A stretch of DNA of 5,786 bases from an uncultured Syntrophobacteraceae bacterium (GTDB taxonomy: Bacteria; Desulfobacterota; Syntrophobacteria; Syntrophobacterales; Syntrophobacteraceae), in the NCBI GenBank assembly GCA_937889795.1, contig CALBZH010000106.1:1-5786 (forward strand), in the 5' to 3' direction. Position numbers and translations under genes: made by a program. Of the stretch, positions 1 to 5,545 are shown in pieces. Below the pieces are notes generated by a model. It had not been told where the DNA came from, made no database searches, and worked only from the letters and a program-made list of their open reading frames with translations. The first letter of the stretch is position 1. Each line of letters opens with the position of its first letter.

Positions 1-4
1 ACGC

Positions 5-144
5 GGACGTCAAAATGTCATTCTAAAACAACAACATACATTTCCGAGTGACCTCACCTCATGAGAGTTGATGCATCCTGGGCCTTCTCTTTTTTGGCGT
101 ACCTGTTCTTTCCATATCCGCGTACGTAGCGGGTACGTCAAAAA
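5..144. repeat. Three imperfect ACGYCAAAA boxes (possible integrase arm sites)
   Basis: A box of the form G(T)ACGYCAAAA occurs three times beside the tRNA fragment: GGACGTCAAAA at 5-15 (+), GTACGCCAAAAAAG read on the minus strand at 89-102, and GTACGTCAAAAA at 133-144 (+). Repeated short boxes within about 200 bp of a tRNA 3' end are typical of arm-type binding sites of tyrosine integrases. That role is inference, because the integrase gene is not in the window. The third box overlaps the U-tract of the terminator hairpin, so its A-run may serve that function instead. Confidence 0.4.
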
Positions 145-177
145 CAAAGGGGCCACGAGAGTTCCTCGTAACCCCTT
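140..177 (-). terminator. Intrinsic terminator downstream of the tRNA-Thr fragment
   Basis: Read on the minus strand, the tRNA CCA end is followed after 8 bases by a strong hairpin. The outer arms AAGGGG and CCCCTT (172-177 with 147-152) pair perfectly. A 2x2 internal mismatch (AA opposite CC) follows, then inner arms ACGAG and CTCGT (165-169 with 155-159) around a 5-base loop. The hairpin runs directly into TGTTTTTG. This is a good rho-independent terminator and matches the expected end of a single tRNA transcript. It may belong to the chromosomal tRNA locus, or be carried by an element that rebuilds the tRNA end on insertion. Confidence 0.6.
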
Positions 178-185
178 GAATTTTC

Positions 186-232
186 TGGAGCCGGCGATGG
201 GATTCGAACCCGCGACCTGCTGATTACGAATC
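186..232 (-). tRNA. tRNA-Thr(CGT) 3' fragment, likely attachment-site core
   Basis: On the minus strand the sequence reads through the end of an anticodon stem, the anticodon loop TTCGTAA (anticodon CGT, threonine), the 3' anticodon stem TCAGC, variable loop, T arm with TTCGAAT, 3' acceptor strand CGCCGGC, a T discriminator and an encoded CCA. The 5' half is missing: beyond 232 no matching anticodon-stem, D-arm or acceptor strand can be found, and only the last two stem bases (GA) still pair. The T stem also has one C-A mispair. It is therefore not a working tRNA. Duplicated tRNA 3' ends starting near the anticodon are the classic cores at which tyrosine integrases insert islands, so this is most likely one boundary of an integrated element. 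The intact copy should lie outside the window. Confidence 0.75.
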
Positions 233-348
233 GCTAACCTCGAGCTTCCATACCTCCTCAAGGCATAAGGAAACAACCGAATTCATTAGAATTATCGTTT
301 TCCGATCTTCGCAAAGTTTCGCCGGTTTTGGCACATTCTGGAAGCAAT

Positions 349-369
349 TTCTCACACGGATTCTCACAC
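349..369. repeat. TTCTCACAC direct repeat, 12-bp period
   Basis: TTCTCACAC occurs at 349-357 and again at 361-369, separated by GGA. A related inverted sequence, TGTGAGA, lies at 450-456. Placed about 120 bp from the truncated tRNA, on the side away from its terminator, the pair could be integrase or excisionase binding sites. Binding is inference; the repeat itself is exact. Confidence 0.45.
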
Positions 370-459
370 AGCAAGTCGAGGTGGATCGGCTTGTAGAGCC
401 CGTTACCAGACCCCTCCGTTGCAAAACCCTTCGTCGGTCGTGAGGCATTGTGAGACCTA

Positions 460-488
460 TAGACATGGGCATCCACATCCGATAAAAA
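460..488 (+). promoter_or_regulatory. Possible sigma-70 promoter for rnhA
   Basis: TAGACA (460-465; five of six consensus bases) is followed after exactly 17 bases by TAAAAA (483-488; four of six). A start site about seven bases later would leave a leader of only around 10 bases before the rnhA ATG, which would explain why no Shine-Dalgarno sequence is visible there. The -10 box is weak, so this is tentative. Confidence 0.25.
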
Positions 489-504
489 CCTGTGGCCCCT
501 CCTC

Positions 505-1200
505 ATGTCACCGATCGAAATGATCGCGGAACTGAATTATGACTTCGATAATGAAAGGACCCGTTTGAGCGACAAACTCCTCACCATAGCCGACCTGACC
601 GACATTGAAACCCGCTCGCTCTCAGGCCCTCTTAGCAGCGACGATATTCAGCTCCTGATTGCCACCTGCCGCCACTTCCTATCCGACACAAACGGCGGTT
701 CATCTCTGGCCCCAGGCAGCCCTGACGCAACATGCCCAGACCTCATTCATGTCAACGGCGACACCGTCGAGATCTTCACCGACGGAGCATGCGAGAATAA
801 CCCGGGCCCCGGAGGTTGGGGGGCGATTATCAAGGCGGGATCCGTTCAGAGAGAACTCTCTGGAGGCGAGCCCGACACGACCAACAATCGGATGGAGATG
901 ATCGGGGCGATCGAGGCCCTGAAATGCTTGGATGATCGATGCCAGGTGGTGCTCACAACCGATTCTCAGTATCTGCGGAATGGGATCACGAAATGGATTC
1001 ATGGCTGGAAGAAGAATGGTTGGAGGACCTCCGACAAGAAGCCGGTGAAGAACAAGGACCTCTGGGTCGACCTGGACGAGCTCAACCAGAAGCACGAGAT
1101 CGAGTGGAAGTGGGTCCGCGGACACAATGGTCACCCGGAGAATGAGCGGTGCGATGAACTGGCGAGAAACGCCATCCTTACTGGTTCCGACCAGCCATAA
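505..1200 (+). CDS. rnhA: Ribonuclease HI with N-terminal extension
   Basis: This 231-residue protein is a type 1 ribonuclease H, which cuts the RNA strand of RNA-DNA hybrids (R-loops, replication primers) in the cytoplasm using two metal ions. The catalytic domain spans about residues 88-225. All five active-site positions of the E. coli enzyme (D10, E48, D70, H124, D134) are present as D93 (in [14 protein letters not shown]), E131 (TTNNRMEM), D153 (TTDSQY), H207 ([18 protein letters not shown]) and D217. The basic handle region [10 protein letters not shown]...[10 protein letters not shown] (164-187) is also conserved. The E. coli protein is about 155 residues and begins just before the first catalytic Asp; here roughly 87 extra residues precede it, acidic and partly helical-looking, with no recognised domain. 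No better in-frame start exists between Met6 and the catalytic core, so the extension seems real, although the ATG lacks a clear Shine-Dalgarno. The 3' end overlaps the convergent SDR gene by 23 bases. Confidence 0.95.
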   Translation: MSPIEMIAELNYDFDNERTRLSDKLLTIADLTDIETRSLSGPLSSDDIQLLIATCRHFLSDTNGGSSLAPGSPDATCPDLIHVNGDTVEIFTDGACENNPGPGGWGAIIKAGSVQRELSGGEPDTTNNRMEMIGAIEALKCLDDRCQVVLTTDSQYLRNGITKWIHGWKKNGWRTSDKKPVKNKDLWVDLDELNQKHEIEWKWVRGHNGHPENERCDELARNAILTGSDQP

Positions 1201-1945
1201 CCCCTCCATCAACATTCCAGATCGCCCCCGTCACCCAACTGGCGTCATCCGACAGCAGGAAGACGATAACGGATGCCACATCTTCGGGAGTGCCGATCCG
1301 TCCGATGGGATGAAACGCATTGAAGCCTTGCAGGGTCTGATGAATGGCATCGGGTTGGATGAAGGCGCCATAGATTGGGGTCTCCACCACGGAAGGTGCC
1401 ACGGCATTGACCCGAATCCCCTTGTCCGCCAGCTCCATGGCCAAATGTTGTGTCATTGAGTGGATACCTGCCTTCGCCATAGAGTATGCGGAAGAAGGCG
1501 TCGCTTTAATCGCCTGGTGAGCCCACATGGAACCAATGTTTACGATCGCACCCCCACCGCTCGCGGCCATGTTCTTTGCAGCCTGCTGGGTCACGAAGAA
1601 TAGGGCACGGTTGAGCTCCATATAGGCGTCATAATCCTCGTTGGTGTGCTCGAGGAATGGCTTTGGTGAGAACACGCCTGCTGCATTCACAAGGAATTTG
1701 ACGTCTTTCATCTCGTCCGCGACAAGGCGAATCAGATTGTTGAGATCCTCTCTGCGTACAAGGTCACACTGCAGCGCATGCACCGGCCTTGAGACCCCGC
1801 ATTTCTCGATCGCCTGGTTCAGCTTCGCCAAGCTGCGACCGACCAGCGTCACTGAGGCTCCAGCCTCAACCAACAATTTGGCTGTCTCGAGCCCCATCCC
1901 GCTGCTTCCTCCGATAATCAACGCCTCTTTGGCTGCAAAGCTCAT
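1178..1945 (-). CDS. Short-chain dehydrogenase/reductase (SDR family)
   Basis: A 255-residue classical SDR, the usual length for the family: a single-domain Rossmann-fold NAD(P)(H)-dependent oxidoreductase, probably cytoplasmic and tetrameric like its relatives. Visible motifs in order: the cofactor glycine loop GGSSGMG (12-18); GR at 36-37 after the second strand, where a basic residue usually favours NADP(H); D61 in QCDL; NAAG (87-90); N111; the catalytic serine S139 in NIGSM; and Y154/K158 in [18 protein letters not shown] (178-190) is the cofactor-binding loop with Ser in place of the usual Gly after Pro. The C-terminal [17 protein letters not shown] is typical of the family. The substrate cannot be told from sequence; no pathway neighbours are present. 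The ATG has a strong ribosome-binding site (GGAGGAAGGAT directly upstream). It is preceded by a 530-bp gap, so it is probably a separate transcription unit from the upstream operon. Confidence 0.93.
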   Translation of the reverse strand: MSFAAKEALIIGGSSGMGLETAKLLVEAGASVTLVGRSLAKLNQAIEKCGVSRPVHALQCDLVRREDLNNLIRLVADEMKDVKFLVNAAGVFSPKPFLEHTNEDYDAYMELNRALFFVTQQAAKNMAASGGGAIVNIGSMWAHQAIKATPSSAYSMAKAGIHSMTQHLAMELADKGIRVNAVAPSVVETPIYGAFIQPDAIHQTLQGFNAFHPIGRIGTPEDVASVIVFLLSDDASWVTGAIWNVDGGVMAGRNQ

Positions 1946-1958
1946 ATCCTTCCTCCAT
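1946..1958 (-). promoter_or_regulatory. Strong ribosome-binding site of the SDR gene
   Basis: On the minus strand GGAGGAAGGAT immediately precedes the ATG at 1945. The GGAGG core lies 6 bases from the start codon. It fixes this start for the SDR and is the clearest Shine-Dalgarno in the window. Confidence 0.7.
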
Positions 1959-2073
1959 TCCTAGCATCGAAGACGACTCCAGACAAAAGTCGATCAGCCT
2001 GAGGCTAACGCCCTAAAGGTCCCGCTGACAACTGCCATGGATGTCTCTAGCGTGGAACCCCAAGCGTTTCTGA

Positions 2074-2426
2074 CATATTGAAATTAACCACCCTCCGCAA
2101 GAACACCACGCTTCGGCTGCATGCCTTGGTCTTGTGAACACATTGCGTTCCATCCATGAAGCAGAGATCTTATGTTCCATGGCAGCGCAACAGCACTTCA
2201 TGATATGGGACGTGGATCTTGAGCATAGGAAACCCACAATGGACGAGCTTGTCTGCATCTTCTGCGGAGGAGGGGCCGAAATCACCGGCCGGTGATGCAG
2301 CGCCAAGGTAGCCTTGAGGTCCTGCGGGATGGAGACTGGATTGGATTCCTACCGAGACCAGATCGAGTTGTGGTTGAAATCGCACTGGTCCTGCCAGCAA
2401 ATGAGGGGAAAGACTCGGCACGCTGA
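2074..2426 (+). pseudogene. Possible decayed gene or two tiny coupled reading frames
   Basis: Directly after an in-frame TGA at 2071, a plus-strand frame stays open for 73 codons to a TGA at 2293-2295. Possible starts are GTG 2134 and ATG 2179, neither with a Shine-Dalgarno. Its end includes DELVCIFCGGGAEITGR. An ATG at 2295 shares its A with that stop (TGATG) and opens a 43-residue frame to 2426 with a protein-like composition (LEVLRDGDWIGFLPRPDRVV). The touching frames could be one gene broken by a frameshift near 2293 or translationally coupled small genes. I recognise no family. Competing minus-strand frames over the same bases look like shadows, rich in Ser, Pro and Leu. Chance openness remains a real alternative. 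Confidence 0.22.
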
Positions 2427-2476
2427 TCTTGCTGAATCGATGGGTTCACGACATGCTCCTGAGATCCCGACGTGAG

Positions 2477-3064
2477 CTACTCTGGTCCGACCCGTTCTGT
2501 TGAACCGCTCCCTGCCATCGACCACAAGATCCCATGCTCGAAATCGACGACGGCCGGCTTCCGGGATTCAGGGTCAAAGTACACCCGTGCAGAGAACTCC
2601 TTGTTCAGAAACCTCCTGAGGTTTGGCGGCTTTGCCCAAAGACTCATACGCCATCTCGTGCTCCGGGTCCCGCCCACTGGGACGAGAATCGCGTGAAGGC
2701 TAGTGGCAGCGGAGCCGTCCTCCTCCATCAAGGTAAGGTTCATCGTGATGGGTGCCACGTTCTCACGGATCCACAGGAGGCGTTTGGTCCATTGCGTGAC
2801 CATAGTGAAGAAGAAACACGAGATGCAGAGTAAACCAATCCCTGCCAGCAGCCAGACTAGGAGCCATCCAGGGGGGTCGGGTCGATCCGATGAAATCCCG
2901 AAAAGGGCAGGCTGGAAGTAAAGACAAACGCAACCCGTACCGAAGAGTCCAAGCAAGATGGAGGCGGTCTGAGCCAGGATGGTTCTCCGCCGAATTCTTG
3001 CAATCTCCTGCTTCTCTCGTTTCTCATGCACGACCGAACCCCACCCGACATCGAAGGCCAGCAA
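2477..3064 (-). CDS. Two-helix membrane protein of unknown function
   Basis: A predicted 195-residue protein that I cannot assign to a family. The N-terminus is strongly basic (HEKREKQEIARIRRR, about 13-27) and should stay in the cytoplasm. Two hydrophobic helices follow at about 29-50 and 67-89, joined by a short Pro- and Asp-containing loop that would face the periplasm. A basic turn (QWTKR) then leads to a soluble C-terminal domain of about 100 residues facing the cytoplasm, ending with ARVYFDPESRKPAVVDFEHGILW. The longest frame starts at a TTG on the base right after the DUF309 stop (TAGTTG), which implies translational coupling. An internal GTG at 3031 with GGTGGGG seven bases upstream would give a 184-residue protein and is also plausible. 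It is the last gene of the minus-strand run. A role linked to its neighbours is inference. Confidence 0.7.
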   Translation of the reverse strand: MLAFDVGWGSVVHEKREKQEIARIRRRTILAQTASILLGLFGTGCVCLYFQPALFGISSDRPDPPGWLLVWLLAGIGLLCISCFFFTMVTQWTKRLLWIRENVAPITMNLTLMEEDGSAATSLHAILVPVGGTRSTRWRMSLWAKPPNLRRFLNKEFSARVYFDPESRKPAVVDFEHGILWSMAGSGSTERVGPE

Positions 3065-3595
3065 CTACAGTTTTGGAGCCTGAGTAAGACCTTCCTTCAA
3101 AACGTCCACCAGTTCCGCCACGTCAATGGGAAGCAGGTTGCCATGCTTGATGAGGAGGTTTCTGGCCTTCGACGCCAATCGATTTGCCGAATTCTGGCGC
3201 CCGTACTCCATGTGCATAAAGACCCCGGCAGCCTGAATGAGTCCCTTCAAGGCATCACGATGGTCCCCTGAACTCTCCTTCCAGACTGCCTCGAGCCGTT
3301 CATGGGCCTCAAAGAACAGTCCATGGTTCCACAGCACCAATGCCTGAGCAAGCTGGTCAGAAAGCTCTCGAGATTCGATCTCGGCAAAGGCTTCCCGGTA
3401 ACGACGGGCTCGGTCGTTCACATACGACTGGTGGGAGGCAACAGAGTCTACAGAGTCTTGATTAAGAAGGTCAAAGATGACGGATTCAAAGAGAGCAGGA
3501 TCTCCGATATCGATGGCATGCATGAAGGCAGCAGAAAGCCGATTCCGGATTTCCCGTGACTTCCTGTCCGTGAATGGATCGAAGCGATCACTCAC
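3065..3595 (-). CDS. DUF309 domain protein
   Basis: A 176-residue protein whose C-terminal half matches the DUF309 family, small helical proteins of unknown function found in many bacteria and archaea. The diagnostic block is ALVLWNHGLFFEAHERLEAVW (85-105), with the H-G-x-F-F-E-A-H-E core (91-99), followed by the second helix ALKGLIQAAGVFMHM (115-129), whose His128 is also typical. Conserved His and Glu residues suggest a ligand or metal site, but no activity is established. The first 80 residues are an additional helical, charged region not needed for the family match. The start is a GTG with only a weak GGA about eight bases upstream; it overlaps the stop of a 13-codon frame (GTGA). It lies 51 bases after the HX3CX2C small gene and abuts the membrane-protein gene, so it is probably co-transcribed with both. 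Confidence 0.85.
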   Translation of the reverse strand: MSDRFDPFTDRKSREIRNRLSAAFMHAIDIGDPALFESVIFDLLNQDSVDSVASHQSYVNDRARRYREAFAEIESRELSDQLAQALVLWNHGLFFEAHERLEAVWKESSGDHRDALKGLIQAAGVFMHMEYGRQNSANRLASKARNLLIKHGNLLPIDVAELVDVLKEGLTQAPKL

Positions 3596-3646
3596 GATGG
3601 TCGTCCATGGTGATGCTGATAGGGAAACGACATGGTAGACTGTCCA

Positions 3647-3760
3647 TTAGTCCTCGACCTCACCGCCGATCGCCGCATTGAGTTCATCAATCAGCGCCCC
3701 ACGGACTTCGCGGCATCGCTCGCACTCGCCCAGGTGATCCAGGAAGGCTGAGATGTTCAC
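3647..3760 (-). CDS. 37-residue HX3CX2C zinc-finger-like small protein
   Basis: A small gene below usual length cut-offs. It starts at GTG (3758-3760) with an AAGGACGGA ribosome-binding site directly upstream and ends at TAA. The product contains FLDHLGECERCREV (6-19), an H-X3-C-X2-C arrangement (His9, Cys13, Cys16). This is the metal-binding signature of zinc-containing anti-sigma (ZAS, zf-HC2-like) domains, but here with almost nothing else: the protein ends about 20 residues later with acidic GGEVED. It lies between the glycosyltransferase gene (68 bases upstream) and the DUF309 gene (51 bases downstream), on the same strand. No in-frame start exists upstream before a TGA, so it is not obviously a fragment of a longer frame, although an upstream frameshift cannot be excluded. 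Metal binding and any regulatory role are inference. Confidence 0.5.
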   Translation of the reverse strand: MNISAFLDHLGECERCREVRGALIDELNAAIGGEVED

Positions 3761-3828
3761 TCCGTCCTTAGTCCGGATACCGATTGTTGCCAGGCTTCTT
3801 CCTCATGCGAGAGTCACCGAGCCTTTCC

Positions 3829-5433
3829 TCACCTCTCTAGTATCTCCTCGTACAGGTTCTCCATGTTCCTGGCGAAATCAACGGTATTACAGAGCGTTGA
3901 CCCAACAAGTCGGCTTCGCATTGTACGCCGCAGTTCCCTCAGTCGCTCGGGTGTGCCGGGATCATTGGCCAGTGCAATGGCTCGCAGAATGTAATCGTCG
4001 AGGTTGCTGCATACAAAGTCGTCGAGACCAGCGGCTCGATTGATGGATGTGCTTTGACGCGCCGCCCAACGATCTCCGGGAAACGTGATGACCGGCACAC
4101 CCTGCCAAAGGGCCTCGGACGTGGTGGTGCCCCCGTTGTAGGGGAAGGTATCCAAGGCCAGGTCTATCCGCTCGTAAGCTGCCAAGTAGTAGAAATGATC
4201 GGCAGGCCCTTCCATCGTGATTCGGTCTCCTGAAACTCCATATGACTCAAAACGTTGTGCGAGAAATTCTCGATTCGCTGGAGAACCCAGGGTGGCGTTC
4301 TTCAAGAACAGTCTTGAGCCTTGAGCCAAGCCCAGGATGCGCGACCACGCCTCTACCACAGGCTCGGTAATCTTGTACTGTGACGCAAGACATCCAAAAG
4401 TGATGTTCTTGCCGCGGGAATCAATCGGGGGATCAACGACATCTGGCACTGGGTACAGTACTTCAAATGTCAGGTAGCAGCCAGGCACACGGAGGATCTT
4501 TTCAGTGTAAAACGTTTCTTCCTCGGGAGGAATGACCGTATCGTCACCAATCAAATAATCATAGCAGGCCATTCCGGAGGTAGCATACAGGTTAAACCAT
4601 CCGACTACGATGGGAGAGGGCTTGAGGGCGATGACTGCCAGTCGATCAACCCTGCTGAATCCGTTGAGGTCGACAAGGACATCCAGGTTGGATTTTTCGA
4701 TGAGATCCGAAGTGTCGGCGTTCGTAAGCCCGGAGATATCATAGAACCGATCGGTCGGATGCTTATGGTAGCAAGGCTGGCAGGCCGCCTCTGGGCCGTC
4801 CGAAAAAAGGAAGATTTGGAACCGATCCCGGCCGTGATGATTAAGGAGTCCCCATACTGGCTTCATCCAATTGTGTGATTGAAAGAAAGAGGACAAATAC
4901 CCGATCCTGATGCGGCGGGCATGAGATGCTTCTCGCTGAGATCTCTTCTGCGGATCAACGGGGGGAAGATGGGTCTCTGCCCAGGAGCGTCGTGCTTCCA
5001 GAATGGTTCCAGGGGTGGCGGACGGGCTGCCGGGGATCAGAGTGGCAATGGCCGTTCGGGGCAAGAATCCCTTCCCCAGGGCCAGCGCACTCCGAAACCG
5101 CTCCATCGCTTCATCAGTCAGTCCTAGCTTGTGAAGGACCTTACCCAAGTTGTGATGAGTTTCACCATGATCGGGTGCGAGCGACACCGCTTTCTGGAAA
5201 CAGGCAAGTGCCACGGCATCGCCCCCTTTTGCCTCCCAGGCACAACCCTGAGCATACCACGCCGGGTGGAAATCCTCGTTCAGTCGGATGACCTCCTGAT
5301 AGACCGCGATCGCTTCGTCAAGCCTTGCGAGGCTGTGCAACTGTGTGGCCTTCTGAAACAGATCAGAGGTCTCTGCCGATCGGGAGGTGTCATTGGTGGT
5401 TCCAGCAGGGTTCATCGGATACAAGGTCCCCAA
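3829..5433 (-). CDS. TPR and O-GlcNAc-transferase-like glycosyltransferase (GT41, SPINDLY family)
   Basis: A 534-residue protein with three tetratricopeptide repeats (about 26-58, 59-91, 92-124) followed by a GT41 catalytic region (about 174-530). Relatives transfer a sugar, GlcNAc or fucose, from a nucleotide sugar to Ser/Thr of proteins, with the TPRs holding the substrate; bacterial members are thought to modify proteins in the cytoplasm. Matches to human OGT: RIGYLSSFFQSHNW with His187 aligning with catalytic His498; DVLVDLNGFS (251-260); KITEP with Lys354 aligning with UDP-contacting Lys842; LDTFPYNGGTTTSEALWQGVPV (427-448) with Asp428 aligning with Asp925 and Thr436-437 in the diphosphate loop. 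The usual GYPGTSG after the central strand is NLYATSG (281-287), and the SSDF Asp is Phe183, so donor or acceptor use may differ. The longest frame starts at TTG 5433; ATG 5415 (residue 7) is an equally likely start and overlaps the stop of an 11-codon frame. First gene of the minus-strand operon. Confidence 0.88.
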   Translation of the reverse strand: MGTLYPMNPAGTTNDTSRSAETSDLFQKATQLHSLARLDEAIAVYQEVIRLNEDFHPAWYAQGCAWEAKGGDAVALACFQKAVSLAPDHGETHHNLGKVLHKLGLTDEAMERFRSALALGKGFLPRTAIATLIPGSPSATPGTILEARRSWAETHLPPVDPQKRSQREASHARRIRIGYLSSFFQSHNWMKPVWGLLNHHGRDRFQIFLFSDGPEAACQPCYHKHPTDRFYDISGLTNADTSDLIEKSNLDVLVDLNGFSRVDRLAVIALKPSPIVVGWFNLYATSGMACYDYLIGDDTVIPPEEETFYTEKILRVPGCYLTFEVLYPVPDVVDPPIDSRGKNITFGCLASQYKITEPVVEAWSRILGLAQGSRLFLKNATLGSPANREFLAQRFESYGVSGDRITMEGPADHFYYLAAYERIDLALDTFPYNGGTTTSEALWQGVPVITFPGDRWAARQSTSINRAAGLDDFVCSNLDDYILRAIALANDPGTPERLRELRRTMRSRLVGSTLCNTVDFARNMENLYEEILER

Positions 5434-5545
5434 AATTCGATCATTACCTGTTGAAGGAAAGTGTTCGACAGTGTTCGAGACAACTGGGTCCGGCAGGGGG
5501 CAATGCTGTTGACTTAGGCGCCGAGGCGCCCCTTAAATCAGGCAA
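5434..5545 (-). promoter_or_regulatory. Leader region of the glycosyltransferase operon
   Basis: Upstream of the glycosyltransferase gene, on the minus strand, a TATGAT (5550-5545) and further up a TATAAT (5578-5573) could be -10 boxes, but neither has a good -35 at 16-18 bases. Between them and the gene lie two GGCGCC palindromes two bases apart (5518-5531) and a 10-bp-period tandem repeat (5460-5479). These suggest a regulated leader. The GGCGCC pair could instead be a weak hairpin ending an upstream gene; it has no U-tract. Confidence 0.3.
5460..5479. repeat. Tandem AGTGTTCGA(C/G) repeat, 10-bp period
   Basis: AGTGTTCGAC (5460-5469) is immediately repeated as AGTGTTCGAG (5470-5479). Nine of ten bases are identical and the period is one helical turn. 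It sits 45 bases upstream of the ATG start of the glycosyltransferase gene, a suitable place for a pair of regulator sites on one DNA face. Confidence 0.55.

Larger units (their letters stand above)
233..504. other. Non-coding stretch beside the attachment core
   Basis: Between the tRNA fragment and rnhA no convincing gene is present. Two overlapping minus-strand frames (224-478 and 258-506) stay open for just over 80 codons but share no motif I recognise and compete with each other. The part at 270-300 is A/T-rich. The stretch carries the TTCTCACAC direct repeat and possibly the rnhA promoter, and is most simply read as the element-side arm of the attachment site plus the rnhA leader. Confidence 0.4.
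1946..2476. other. 530-bp intergenic region upstream of the SDR gene
   Basis: Apart from the SDR ribosome-binding site this stretch has no recognised gene. A perfect 5-1-5 palindrome (AGCCT g AGGCT, 1996-2006) lies about 50 bp upstream of the SDR start and could be an operator, though it is short enough to be chance. A TTGTCA on the minus strand near 2028-2033 could be a -35 box but has no good -10 partner. Two short plus-strand frames are described separately. No intrinsic terminator is evident after the upstream operon, which ends at 2477. Confidence 0.4.

Noticed and set aside
10..276. 88-codon minus-strand frame running through the tRNA fragment and terminator
   Set aside because: It reads through structural RNA and hairpin sequence, so its openness is accidental.
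224..506. Two overlapping minus-strand frames (224-478, 258-506) as a remnant integrase
   Set aside because: Neither shows the Arg-His-Arg-Tyr pattern or any other recombinase motif, and they occupy the same bases in different frames, so no choice can be supported.
1181..1194. CTGGT/ACCAG inverted repeat as a bidirectional terminator
   Set aside because: The stem is only five base pairs, lies within coding sequence of both genes and has no T-run on either side.
700..1215. 171-codon minus-strand open frame opposite rnhA
   Set aside because: It lies entirely antisense to a clear RNase HI gene with all catalytic motifs; its composition (many Leu, Val, Pro, Asp) is what the reverse frame of such a gene gives, and no motif is visible.
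2013..2421. Minus-strand frames of 97 and 83 codons in the gap upstream of the SDR
   Set aside because: They are rich in Ser, Pro, Cys and Leu without motifs, lack ribosome-binding sites, and are less protein-like than the opposite-strand frames.
4879..5454. Several plus-strand frames of 80-120 codons opposite the glycosyltransferase gene
   Set aside because: All are antisense to the conserved TPR/GT41 frame and have biased shadow composition.
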